From Sanderia malayensis (Eukaryota > Cnidaria > Scyphozoa > Semaeostomeae > Pelagiidae), in NCBI GenBank assembly GCA_013076295.1, contig RQOL01000861.1:4504235-4568234 (forward strand): a DNA stretch of 64,000 nucleotides. The letters run 5' to 3'. The translations under genes and the position numbers were made by a program. Shown here one piece after another: positions 36,330 to 47,388 of this stretch (positions are counted from its first letter, which is position 1; each line of letters starts with the position of its first letter). Under the pieces are notes generated by a model that saw only the letters and a list, made by a program, of their open reading frames with translations, searched no databases and was not told where the DNA came from.

Positions 36330-36663
36330 TTATGTACCTCTTGTATCGGTGTGAGGAGCATCACGTGGCCCGGCTTGGATAGTGATGATAGTATACCCGT
36401 GGTCTGGGGCGATAACAATTTCATTCTTTTTGCTGCGAATTCTTAAGAACGTCAGGTCGTTTGTCGGGTCCACATCCCTGACGGTGTGGCGAGCGAGTTG
36501 TGACAGTTGTCTGCAATGTTCTGTGTACAATTGCGTCGTCTGGTTGTCCAGGGTTGTCTTGACGGGAATGTCATCCTTGTTTACTACTATAACACCCAGT
36601 ACACCAGTGTGTGTCTTTATTCTTGACAAACAAGCCTCCACATCAGGACATGTCTTTGGTGCT
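36330..36663 (-). CDS. DYNLRB1: Dynein light chain roadblock-type (main exon)
   Basis: The Roadblock/LC7 light chain is a dimeric subunit bound to the cytoplasmic dynein intermediate chain. The exon starts after an AG acceptor at 36664. It reads PDVEACLSRIKTHTGVLGV, IVVNKDDIPVKTTLDN, HTVRDVDPTNDLTFLRIRSK and KNEIVIAPDHGYTIITIQ, which covers the whole family domain. It has a longer tail than usual (AGPRDAPHTDTRGT). The short 5' exon with the initiator Met was not located; it should lie at higher coordinates (possibly up to about 37.9 kb). Strand and family are secure; DYNLRB1 versus DYNLRB2 cannot be resolved. Confidence 0.92.
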
Positions 36664-37208
36664 CTGAAGAAACAAAGATTAATCAAATCACGAAATCTAC
36701 CTTCCCTTCTCCTTCGCCCGTCCTTCCCCTCTTATTCGCCCGCCCTTCCCCCCTTATTCGCCCCTTCCTCCCTCCATTGGGCATCCCAAGACAAATGCAA
36801 ATATTTGGCGCTAAGTTCAAGTGCAAATATTGATAAATTAATTATAATAGCGATAAATCATTATATTTTCATGCGTGATATATTGTTTTCATTTCGTTCC
36901 TAGAAATATTTGCAAAAACTCTTTCGACTCACATAGCTCCCCTCCAGCAAAAGATAATTAATTAAATCTTGATTCCACCCCCGTCCAATGCAGTAGGGCG
37001 CCTGGGCTAAGCCATTTTTGACTCCAGAGAAGCCGCTCAAAATCTTTGCAGAAGCGCACAATTGGCATGGCTTCATAAAAATAATGCGCCAATCAACTGC
37101 CTGCATTTTGCGATCACAAGTTTTCATAAGCGGGGGTAACTCGGACTCGGGTAAATCGCTTATCTACCTGATAATCCCGTTTGCAACAGACGAACTTCTT
37201 GCCACACA

Positions 37209-37546
37209 AAACACGTTTTTACAGGATGAACTCATTTATATAATGCGTACTCATTTAAAATTCAAGAACTTTGCAAGATTATGCACACATTTTTCATGTA
37301 CCAGTAACTTTAAACATGATCTTTATGTTCATGGTCAAACCCCCGGAAATGCCAAGTGCTCTATCCATCAAAGGCAGTTTTGCGCTGTGAAATAAACATC
37401 ACAAAGAAAGAAGACAGGTTTCTTGCCAAAGCTGGCGAAGAAATTTTTAAAGTTGTCAATCATTTCTTTGTAATTTTAAAAGTTTCTTGGGGTGTCTATT
37501 ACATATGGTTTCTTATGAACGTGCTTGTTATAAAAAACGTGTAATT
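37209..37546. mobile_element. Diverged copy of the TACACGTTTTT-ended MITE
   Basis: The left end AACACGTTTTTACAGGA and the right end TTATAAAAAACGTGTA match the ends of the element at 31861-32155. The right part also shares AAAAGTTTCTTGGGGTGTCT. The middle is degraded. Confidence 0.55.
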
Positions 37547-38699
37547 TTTATGATAATTTTTATTTTCACACAAAATGACACATGTTTGCCTGTCAAAAGA
37601 TTTGAATGGGGGCAAATGGCCAATTGGATCAAAACGTATTTCACAAAATTGTGTATGTACATGTCAGATATACCTGTGTAATATGTGAAAAAGTTACACA
37701 AGAAATTAAATGCAAATAAGAAATAAAAGTTGACCCATAATGACACGCATAAGCCATCACACACCACACACACACAAACAGGTATTTCCATCTCAACGAA
37801 AAATTCTCGTGGACTGTTGTGTATTGAGGCAGAGAAGAGAAACGAAATAAAATGCATTTTCATGCACACCTTGAAAATAGTGATAAGTTCTCTTCAGTTG
37901 ATTGTTGTTTTCCAAAACGTCGATAAGGCATAACTGATCGAATCCTTGGAGACAGAAACTATTTTACTGTCTGTTCTGTTGATGCTTGGTGATTGAAGCT
38001 GTGTATTTTATAAACATTAGGTTGATGACACGAAAACCAAGCTTAATTACGAAACAGCGTAGCGTTGCATTGTTCACGAGAGTGCGGGGGTTACACGAGA
38101 GTTGTAACTTTCAATTTGTGAATATGTTCCACAAATAAACATGTATTTTCTCGCTGTCAGAGAACATCGTAAGGGATCTCCAGATTCCCAAAGATTATGT
38201 GATCGTTTTGCAAGACTTTTTACCTTCTCCTAGGACAAGACAGGACAAGAATTAAGGATCAAACCTGGATGGGGAACAAGCAACCCTCCGTTTTCAAAAC
38301 AATAAGCAAACAACTCTCACAGTTTTGCAATGTCTGGAATGGCGAAAATAATTCAATGCTGGGCCTTTCTCAATGACACTCTATTCAACTGATTTTATTC
38401 AATACAACAATAACACAGCGGAATGAAATTAAATCCGAATTTGTATCTGCAGAAAATATGAAAATACGCACGCGCGAAACGAAGAAATATAAGTCCATTG
38501 GTCCTTGTATAGAAAGAAATGCTGAGTCCCGAAAAGTAATTTTGGCACCCATTCCCATGTATATGGAACCCCTCTGTATAAATCCAAGTGTTCCGAAACA
38601 AAACTATGGCTTCCTATTTTATTTCCATCTGCGAGAAGATGTTGCAATATCGTGCACTTTTCTACTATTACTCTAAGTAAAAGATTAGTAAAAAATGTT

Positions 38700-39270
38700 G
38701 TGAAAACAATTCAAAGTAACAACTTTTTCAAAGCAATCAATCAAGGCTACAAGAATTTCCAAAAAAATAAAATAGAGAAAACAAATTTAAAAAAATTGCC
38801 GCTCACACTCCTTTGTATATACGCTTGGATTCCCACCCTTAGCATCACCCTAGACTCTTCGGTGTTACCCTGCCTTGAGCTCTTGGGAGTACATATTAGA
38901 TGAAATCTAACTCTGGAGCATCAGGGCGGAGCCGCTGAAACCCATTCAAGGTTTTGTTTGCCCAAAGGCTGGTCTCTCACACCAGCGCGTCCAACATGAA
39001 GTACTGCCGTCGCAACATATTGACCGGGCCAGTGACTGGGTGGGACTCGAAGCCACGACCTTCGGCTTGCCACGCCGAAGCCCACATTTCTCCTCCGCAT
39101 GACGTAACCCTTACCCCAACGCTAACCCTAACCCTAAGGCCAATGCATCCACCAGCGTCACGCAATGATATAAAGCGCCGTAGGCGCTCGATACCCGACT
39201 CCCAATAATTCGTGCAGACAATAGTGATGTCATTGGGCGGCCATTTAGAGATGAACAAATAGCTTTTGTA
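38700..39270. repeat. Composite repeat with satellite fragment, left flank of the satellite island
   Basis: The segment 38800-38945 (CACACTCCTTTGTATATACG, CCACCCTTAGCATCA, GAGTACATATTAGATGAA) is repeated at 43705-43855 on the other side of the satellite, including a preceding TTTTTCAAAGCAATCAATCA region related to 44135-44170. From 39087 to 39165 it carries one partial satellite unit (CTCCTCCGCATGACGTAACC, CTAACCCTAACCCTAAGGCC). Confidence 0.75.
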
Positions 39271-39903
39271 AATCAATGAGTGCAAAAGTTAAATGCTCGC
39301 TTTGGAGGAAAATAATGATAGTAATAATGATGACAAGGTTGACATAGGATTACTGTTGCAGGGCATATAGCATGAGGATACTAGTAAAATTTCGATAATG
39401 ACAAAAAACGTTTCAGATTTCGGTATTTTGTTTATTTTTTTACGGAACGATGCAACAGGCCTTAATTAATCGAATGACCAAAACAGTTGTTGAATTAAAA
39501 ATCGTGGATGTACTAGATATAATATGTGAGCTCTAATTAAAGGTAAGTGACAGGGTTTTGATATCCTAAAAGCTTACTGAAATATTAGCCAATACAACAT
39601 TTCTCCAATTCGAAAGGAAACGCAGTAGAGTAAATGGCAGATCACTATAATTATACCTATACCAATCCCTTATATAAGTGAATAAATTCAAAGAATTGTA
39701 GCGGTCTGATATTCCGTTACATATTTAAAGTCACTTAGGCTGAAATTAATTGATTTTCTTCGTTGTGGAACCTTCAGCAAGCAAAACCGTGTGGTGTTAC
39801 ATAAGTTAAAACTTCAGATTTTGGTAACGTTCTGGAATACTTCAGTAAAATCCCGTGTCGCATCAGCTAATATTTCAGTAAGCTTGTGGGATGTCAAAAC
39901 CAT

Positions 39904-41029
39904 GTCACCAGGGGCGGATCCAGGATTTAATCTGACCGGTGCTCAATTGTATAACCACACCCATTTTAGCTACCCTTAATTTTGCCACACCCAAAAAATA
40001 AAACAAAACAAGAGGACTTCAAGCCATGCGAGTTGAGCAATAGCTTTGAAAGAAAGTCTGCAGCCTATCAAGTTAATTCTCAATACCAACTGTTTAAAAT
40101 ATCAACAAGTAATTGCCTTGGAAGTACAAGCGTGCAGAAATATATAGCATTTCTCGCTGTCAAGATGAATATGATAATGAAAATAACAAAAACATGTCAA
40201 TATGTAAACAAACAGGGGAAAAAATAATGAATTAATCAATAATTCATTATAATAAATCAAGCACAAATTGCACAATTTACATTGTTCAACTTGACATTTA
40301 GCATAGACTACCTTATTGGTTTTAGGCCATCCGCTGAAATTTTATCCATAAAAGATAATTTAAGTTCCGCAAAACTGTCTATTCTGCTTCCTTTACACAG
40401 TTCTGTTCTTTTTCTGTATAATTCTCGTACAGTTAAAAATTTCATTCTGTTGATTTTTAATGTGGCAGGATTATTTGTCAAAATACATCAGCCATGTTTT
40501 TATAATGTCAGGCCTCCACTTGCTACATGCACACATGTGCTTTTCTGAAGGACTAACCCCCGTTATTTTGTGAGAATGGACCCCCGTACCATTCTGACCG
40601 GTGCTCTGGTGACGTTGAGCACCCCTCACGATGACGTTGAGCACCGGTCAAGATGTAGCTGATTGGCCAATTCTCCATTTGACATGGGTAATTTACTCCC
40701 CGACCGGTGCTCGGAATATAGCGGCAGCGCCTAATTTCATTGGCCCTTGCAATTCTCAAGTCGAATACTGATTGGCTCATACCTCAATTGTCCGGAATAG
40801 TCTATTCCGATAAATACACGGCAACAGCGCACAAAAGAAAGGATACTACCGTGAAAGACGAGCGTAGAATTAATGGAGCTCACAATTCGATAACACCCAA
40901 AGATTACTTCCACACTGAAGTGATTATTATCAGTTCTTTTATACGTATGAACTGGTCCTAAGAAGTTATCAAAAAATCTGACCGGTGCTCAAGCACCCTT
41001 CGCACCCCTCTGGATCCGCCCCTGGTCAC
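39904..41029. mobile_element. 1.1-kb non-autonomous DNA transposon with CAGGGGCGGATCC ends and GTCAC target duplication
   Basis: The left end CAGGGGCGGATCCAG starts at 39909; the right end CTGGATCCGCCCCTG stops at 41024. GTCAC occurs directly outside both ends (39904-39908 and 41025-41029). Subterminal GACCGGTGCTC words recur near both ends and in the 40590-40720 section. No transposase frame is seen. The superfamily is not assigned: the 5-bp duplication does not fit the 8-bp hAT rule. Confidence 0.9.
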
Positions 41030-41663
41030 TTACCTTAAATTTGAGCATACATATCATCCAGTAGATCCAAAAGTATTAAATTTTATAACGTTTTTTGTAA
41101 TTCAATAAATTTAGGCCGGGTCCATCGCTCCGAAATAAACCATCAACCAGCGGCACGTCATATATGCTCCTGCGCAGTAACTATATATATGCTGCTGCGC
41201 ATACTGACAACCTTTCTCCTCCGCATGACGTGACCCTAACGCTAACCCTAACCCTAAGGCCAATGCATCAACCAGCGTCACGTGATATAGGCTCCTGCGC
41301 AGTACCTATACATATGCTACTGCGCATGCTGACCACCTTTCTCCTCCGCATGACGTAACCTTTATCCTAACGCTAACACTAACCCTAAGACCAATACATT
41401 CATCGGCGTCACGTCACATGTGCTCCTGCGCAGTACCAAAATATATGCTGCTGCGCATACTGACCACCTTTCTCCTCCGCATGACGTGACCCTAACCCTA
41501 ACGCTAACCCTAACCCTAAGGCCAATACATCAACCAGCGTCACGTCATATAGGCTCCTGCGCAGTACCTATACATATGCTACTGCGCATGCTGACCACCT
41601 TTCTCCCCTGCATGACGTAACCCTTACCCTAACGCTAACCCTAACCCTAAGGCCAATGCATCA

Positions 41664-42260
41664 GGCCTTAGGGTTAGGGTTCCAGGATTCTGAATCCAGT
41701 TTTGAGGGCTTACTTGAAAAGGATAAATCCATAACTGTGCATCAGAAAAACTTACAATTTTTGATGACCGAAATGTACAAGACTAAAAATGATTTAAATC
41801 CAGTGTTTATGAAAGAGATCTTTTGTGAAAATGACAATCACTATAATCTGAGAAATGGGAATGAATTTTCTGCTCCCAGAATTAGAACAGTAAAATATGG
41901 CTCGGAATCAATTCGTTTTAGAGGCCCACAAGCTTGGGCTACTGTTCCTCAGATTATTAAATGTTCCAGAACTTTAAAAGAATTCAAAAACCAAATAAAA
42001 TTTTGGTCTGGTGAAACCTGCCACTGCCGACTGTGCCAAATTTTTGTTCAAAATCTAGGCTTCATTTAAAATCACATTAACATTTGTAACATTTGCATCT
42101 AATCTCTTATTAACATTTGTGTAAATTGAATCTTTTTATTTGTAATTTGAATTTTGTATTGTGAAATCTTAAATATCAGTAGTTGGCCTAAATTAGCTTT
42201 AGTATAGCTATATATCCAGCCAACTTTAAATAAATTAGTAATAATAATAATAATAATAAT
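41664..42260 (+). mobile_element. 5'-truncated non-LTR retrotransposon (LINE) inserted in the satellite
   Basis: A frame ending at 42069 encodes the C-terminal tail of a LINE reverse-transcriptase protein: HYNLRNGNEFSAPRIRTVKY, GSESIRFRGPQAWATVPQII and LKEFKNQIKFW. An untranslated tail and a (TAA)n run (about 42237-42260) follow. The satellite unit is broken at GCATCA/ACCAGCG, and ATCA is present at both borders. The first 18 bp (41664-41681) are an inverted copy of the satellite's own telomere-like block. Confidence 0.88.
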
Positions 42261-42624
42261 CAACCAGCGTCACGTCATATAGGCTCCTGCGCAGTACCTT
42301 TACATATGCTACTGCGCATGCTGACGACTTTCTCGTCTGCATGACGTACCCCTTACCCTAACGCTAACCCTAACCCTAAGGCCAATGCATCAACCAGCGT
42401 CACGTCATATAGGCTCCTGCGCAGTACCTATACATATGCTACTGCGCATGCTGACCACCTTTCTCCCCTGCATGACGTAACCCTTACCCTAACGCTAACC
42501 CTAACCCTATGGCCAATGCATCAACCAGCGTCACGTCATATAGGCTCCTGCGCAGTACCTTTACATATGCTACTGCGCATGCTGACGACTTTCTCGTCTG
42601 CATGACGTACCCCTTACCCTAACG

Positions 42625-42940
42625 CTATCCTCACTGTGATATATTCTGACACGTGACCAGGATAAGATAATTTATGCATTTTTACTAGTAATATCCGGGA
42701 TATTTCTATCTCCCAGAGGGGAATAAGGGTATATATATTGGTTCCTCGTGGTTATCACAGTTCTCTAACAAATACGCACCAAGTCAGAGAATTTGGTGGT
42801 CTAAGTTTCGACGACCCACCCACCTCCCGCAGCGACGGAAGCCAAATTCCCCCTTCTCCTTTCAAATAGCGAAGCCTCCTTCGCACTTTCCACATCTTAT
42901 CCATATTTGAAAGGAGAAGAATAGAGAACAGTGAGGATAG
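42625..42940. mobile_element. 316-bp MITE with 13-bp perfect inverted ends inside the satellite
   Basis: The ends CTATCCTCACTGT and ACAGTGAGGATAG are exact reverse complements. An inner inverted repeat pairs CTTCTCCTTTCAAATA (about 42853) with TATTTGAAAGGAGAAG (about 42904). Both flanks are satellite sequence, so it inserted after the array formed. Confidence 0.85.
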
Positions 42941-43680
42941 AGTACTAACCCTAACCCTAAGGCCAATGCATCAACCAGCGTCACGTCATATAGGCTCCTG
43001 CGCAGTACCTATACACATGCTACTGCGCATGCTGACCACCTTTCTCCCCCGCATGACGTAACCCTTACCCTAACGCTAACCCTAACCCTAAGGCCGATGC
43101 ATCAACCAGCGTCACGTCATATAGGCTCCTGCGCAGTACCTTTACATATGCTACTGCGCATGCTGACGACTTTCTCGTCTGCATGACGTACCCCTTACCC
43201 TAACGCTAACCCTAACCCTAAGGCCAATGCATCAACCAGCGTCACGTCATATAGGCTCCTGCGCAGTACCTTTACATATGCTACTGCGCATGCTGACCAC
43301 CTTTCTCCCCTGCATGACGTAACCCTTACCCTAACGCTAACCCTAACCCTAAGGCCAATGCATCAACCAGCGTCACGTGATATAGGCTCCTGCGCAGTAC
43401 CTATACATATGCTACTGCGCATGCTGACCAACTTTCTCCCCTGCATGACGTAACCTTATCCCTAACCCCAACACTAACCCTAAGACCAATACATCCATCA
43501 GCGTCACGTCACATGTGCTCCTGCGCAGTACCAATATATATGCTGCTGCGCATACTGACAACTTTTCTCCTCCGCATGACGTACCCTTTACCCTAACGCT
43601 AACACTAACCCTAAGACCAATGCATCCACCAGCGCACGTCATATATACTCCTGCGCAGTGCCTATATATATGCTGTAAAA

Positions 43681-44400
43681 AGATAACAAAAAATAAATAA
43701 AAATTTGTGCTCACACACCCTTGTTTGTATGCTTGGATTTCCACCCTTAGCATCATGATCATCCCAGACTTTTGGGTGTTGCACCACGATGAGCTCTTGC
43801 GAGTACATATTAGATGAAGTCTAACTCTCGAGCATCATGGCGGAGTCCTTGAAATCCATCGGATTTGCAGTTTATGGACCACGCCCAAATAGGGTAAATT
43901 ATATATCAATCGATAGCCACTGACCTGCTGAGCTCTCTAGTCATCTGAATTGCTTTGGTTCTTTGTCCATATGCAGTGTATATGTTCTTAGCCTTTAAAA
44001 TAAACTATAATTCTTTTACTTTTTTACCTTCACCATTCTATTTATTATTTTATTTCTATCCACGAGGAAATGTTTATATTTTGTACTTTTTTATTACCCT
44101 AATAATAATTATTATTTTGCAGAAAAATTTAAATAAAAATTTTTTCAATGCAACCAATCAAAGCTACAATAATCCAAAAAATAAAAAATGAAAACAGTAA
44201 GATTAAATTCCCTAAGATTAAAATGATATAACGCAACACATAGAAGTAATTTAAAGTTTATGGCAATGCAAACTATAACCATTTCAACTACACTTGGTGA
44301 GCAAAAGTATTGCACCACCGGATAAAAAATGGCGTCTAGAAGTGGCCCTAGGCCTGAGCAACAACACACACTGCATGGGAAAGATACGCATGACATAAAA
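43681..44400. repeat. Right flank repeats of the satellite and Tc1-like remnant
   Basis: 43705-43855 repeats the 38800-38945 segment. At 44291-44357 the sequence CACTTGGTGAGCAAAAGTAT...CACCACCGG followed by ATGGCGTCTAGAAGTGGCCC resembles one end of a Tc1/mariner element and shares its inner part with the big palindrome at 24604-25683. In the third gene copy (49360) the same place lacks this insertion, so it arrived after or during the duplication. Confidence 0.65.
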
Positions 44401-44622
44401 TATATGCTGATATGCTCCTTTGCTAATAGAATACAATACATAGAATACAAAGACAGCAATCAGACAATCAACATCTTTCATATTTGCATATAGAACATCT
44501 TTATAATCTCACAAAACTAACAAACATAAATCACCGATAAACTATCACTTGCAGTTCACAATCAATTTAAATAAAAAGCTTAACAAGAAAAAACGAAAGA
44601 TAAAAATGAGGACACTTCATTA

Positions 44623-45483
44623 TTAAAGAAGCAAGAAAATAAAAGCAGAAACAAGGCTGCTTGAAAACAAGACATGGGTGGCAAAAATAAAATGCATTTT
44701 ACAAGCATTGTCAGGTCGAACTGGTGTAGGTGGAAATGGAAATGGATCATCAACAACAATTTTTTTACAGTTGGGGCATGCTCGAAGAAACTGACAGGAC
44801 TTGCCTTTGGCACATGTTAAAGTGCAGTTCTCCTTGCAGGATAAAGTCCCAGAGGTTACTTTGCTGAATTTGACGTCACACCCTCCTTGATCACAAGCTG
44901 CTTCACAGTGAGGCGACTTACAGTGAATTGTGCAATTCTTACCAAAGCATCTTGGATAGCACTGTGGCGGACGCTGTGGATCACCACCTTTGCCTGTACA
45001 GCTAAGTTTGCAATTATCTTCCTGGCAAGTTGGATAGCATAAATGTGCCATGCAGTTCATGTCTGGGCAATCCTTTTTACATGTCAGAGAACAGATCGAA
45101 GTCGAAGGCTGCAGATTATGAAACAGAAGTATGACATCTCCTGAACATTTAAAGTTTATCAGTCAGTTTCAGATTTCAATATCAATTTAGTTAGATTAGT
45201 TAATTAGTTATTAACCAGAGCTTACCGTATTTTTGTCTTTGATTGGGACATCACATGCCATTTTAGTACAATTACCCGATAAACATTTGGCCTCACAGCC
45301 AGCGGTTGACTGGCAAGACGTTTTGCAAGGACTTGCTGAACAAAATTGTTTGCATGTTGCAGCTGTATTTTGGCATGTTTTGAGGTCACAAGGTGAAGAT
45401 GTACAATTTTTAATTTCGCAACTGACACCGTCTAAGGACATACCAAACAAAACAAACAAGCAAGCAACAATTCGTAACTCCAT
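44623..45483 (-). CDS. Cysteine-rich secreted, probably GPI-anchored protein, tandem copy A
   Basis: I do not recognise this family. Exon 1 (45483-45226) starts MELRIVACLFVLFGMSLDGV, a clear signal peptide, then a Cys-rich part (CTSSPCDLKTCQ, CSASPCKTSCQ, GCEAKCLSGNCTKMAC). Exon 2 (45108-44623) joins in phase 0: SICSLTCKKDCPDMNC, CYPTCQEDNCKLSCTGKGG, NCTIHCKSPHCEAACDQGGC, then ENCTLTCAKGKSCQFLRACP. A Pro-rich linker follows (FPFPPTPVRP). It ends in a hydrophobic tail without a cytoplasmic part (FSSSLVSAFIFLLL), which suits a GPI signal. The protein is about 247 residues with short C-x3-C and C-x4-C spacings and several NCT glycosylation sites. A 5' non-coding exon may end near 45829 (donor on the minus strand at TTCTTACC). 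The start was chosen because the signal peptide begins there, although the frame stays open further upstream. Confidence 0.82.
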
Positions 45484-45549
45484 GATCTGAGGAATTGAAA
45501 ACAAATATTTCATGACTCCACGAAATGCAAATGACAAAGGATTAGGCAT

Positions 45550-46620
45550 TAATTCAATAGGCCTACTTTTTTATGAGTCATCATTTTCGAAGTGTGACTT
45601 TCGGGTTTCTAACTTGCTTGTGTCTTAAGAACGATACCTTTTGATTGCAAAATAAAGCATATGACTTAAATCATATCTATTATTCAACAAATAACGACAT
45701 AAGATAGCAACAGAAAAGTTCAACAATCTGCTTCTTGCCTTGAATGGCGTGGTTTTTCTGCATCAGGTCTGTTCGATAATATAAAAGTATAGTAATAATT
45801 CAGCTACTATTCGTAAAACACTCTTCTTACCTTTATGAACATTGTTTCATGTATATATATCCAAGTAAGTACATATATATATGTAGTTATTTATCTAGGA
45901 GGAGATGAAACTGAAACTTCGGAAGAAGGAACCAACAATTCTTTGGAACCAACCGACCCAACCCAAGTGATGAGATTTCCCATTCCCTCACCTTGGTGGG
46001 TGGGGCGAAGTGAAGTTGGGCAACTTGTTCAAGACTCTTGACGTCATTACATTGGAAACCATAAGAAAGAGAATATAAAGAACGAATATAAAGGGAGAAA
46101 GAGAATTGGCAATTCCATTTGAATAACTCAAAATATTATCTCTGACAAATACTGGAAATCTAACCTCTTGTGGAAGACAACGATTTGTATTCTCTCGTAG
46201 ATCAGTTGCGGTGGCAAAAAAACGCTAAAAAATTAAGTTGCTCAAACAATGTACCCCTTGAGCTTGATTGGCCTGTGATTTATATGGTGATGAACATGAG
46301 GATGAAGAAGACGAAAATGCTCAAAATGTCAAAATAAATGGGAAAAGCGCGAAATTATATGCGTACATGATTAACTTTGATGAACATTGACCATTTCTGT
46401 GTGTATTTCTGTCTTCCGAAAAAACAAACTTTCGGGTGAATAAAACTTTCGGACAGCAAGTACTTTCGGATAATTAAATTTGCGGACACAATTTTGTCCG
46501 AATGGTTCACAATATAAGTGAAGTGAATTATGTTAAACAGTAACATAACAGCAATAGCTAATAATATATAAAATTAATATATAAAATTAATTAGGATCAA
46601 GTAAAAGAAGAATATTAAAC
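45550..46620. promoter_or_regulatory. Duplicated upstream region of copy A
   Basis: This region is repeated upstream of copies B and C: TCGAAGTGTGACTTTCGG, ATAAAGCATATGACTTAAAT, the GCGTGGTTTTTCTGCAT block, AATTCAGCTACTATT, a CTTCTTACCTTTATGAAC splice donor-like site (minus strand) and TATATATATCCA. It therefore probably holds the promoter and first non-coding exon. AGAGAATTGGCAATTCCATT at about 46100 recurs at 51230 upstream of copy C. No coding frame is seen. Confidence 0.6.
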
Positions 46621-46779
46621 TTAGCATAATTATAACAATTTGACAGAATAAGGCTGAGAATCAAGATAATTGCTAGTTTATTATTCAAAAATTAAAATAA
46701 AATTAAAATAAGGATTAAATTTGAAATAAATAAGAATCAATTAAAAAAACAAAATACAAATTCAAATTGAAAGAGGATT

Positions 46780-47338
46780 CAAATACGATTATTTATTATG
46801 ATTATTTACAAATGAAAATCAACTGGTCAAGCTTTGTTTGTAATAAGCCATGCTTTATAATGCTTTGCGAAAGTGCTTTATTTTTTAACTGCCGTAAATC
46901 AAAAGGAATACTATTCCAGATTTTGACTCCATTATTTATGACGCTTTGGTGCTACGTATTGGTTCTTATCGCAGGTTGTGCAAACAAACCAGAGGTTGAT
47001 TGTCTCGTTAATTTATCATGTCTACTCTTTATTAACTGAAAAAGGCAGCAAAAGCTTTTATCGGGATTGTTATTACTAATTTCATGCATAAATTTAGCAC
47101 ATTCCATTTTGTAGAAATCATTGAGGCATAGAAGTTTTAATTCGTCAAATAGAGGTTGACTGTTAGCTGTTTTGGACCGAAAAGTGATTAACCTTACAGC
47201 ATGTTTCATGCTTTTTCTTAAAGGGTCCAGATTAGTATTGTATCCGATTTATAATACCATAATTAACGGGTGGCTGAATGAATGCATTGTAAATATTAAC
47301 AAGTATATTTCTTGGGGCAAGGTGCCATTCAATGTAAA
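46780..47338 (-). mobile_element. Decayed LINE fragment (reverse transcriptase C-terminal part)
   Basis: On the minus strand from about 47300 the reading contains NAFIQPPVNYGIIN, then a stop, KHAVRLITFRSKTANSQPLF, DELKLLCLNDFYKMECAKFM and further down GVKIWNSIPFDLRQLKNK. This is the usual end of a LINE-encoded protein, with in-frame stops. It starts where copy B loses similarity to copies A and C, so it sits in or replaced the 3' flank of copy B. It differs from the LINE at 41664-42260. Confidence 0.8.
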
Positions 47339-47388
47339 CAAAAGCTTTACAAGAAAACATGAAAGATAAAAATGAGAACACTTCATTA

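Larger units (their letters stand above)
41115..43680. repeat. 131-bp satellite array carrying telomere-like CCCTAA blocks
   Basis: Unit starts (GCCAATGCATCAACC) at 42381, 42512, 42962, 43093, 43223 and 43354 give a 130-131 bp period. Each unit has CACGTCATATAGGCTCCTGC, GCAGTACC, an ACTGCGCATGCTGA block, a CTCC.CTGCATGACGTA block and then CCTTACCCTAACGCTAACCCTAACCCTAAGG. The TGCGCA words flank an AT-rich centre. About 13 units or part units remain, interrupted by a LINE fragment (41664-42260) and a MITE (42625-42940). Identity is highest in the middle and lower at both edges. Confidence 0.96.

Noticed and set aside
36900..37127. Upstream exon of the roadblock gene
   Set aside because: The peptide does not resemble the family's N-terminus, and no phase-2 donor fits the 36663 exon border.
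38977..39285. 102-codon minus-strand frame
   Set aside because: It runs through the satellite fragment and its repetitive flank; similar frames occur wherever the satellite occurs.
41115..43680. CRISPR-like array
   Set aside because: The period is 131 bp with whole-unit similarity and no unique spacers, in animal DNA; it is satellite DNA.
41115..43680. A true chromosome end
   Set aside because: The telomere-like blocks are short, degenerate and embedded in satellite units, with genes on both sides.
45211..45490. Plus-strand open frame across exon 1 of copy A (and the same in B and C) as a second gene
   Set aside because: It is the antisense shadow of the Cys-rich exon; its repetition in all copies follows from the duplication, and it lacks splice or domain signals.
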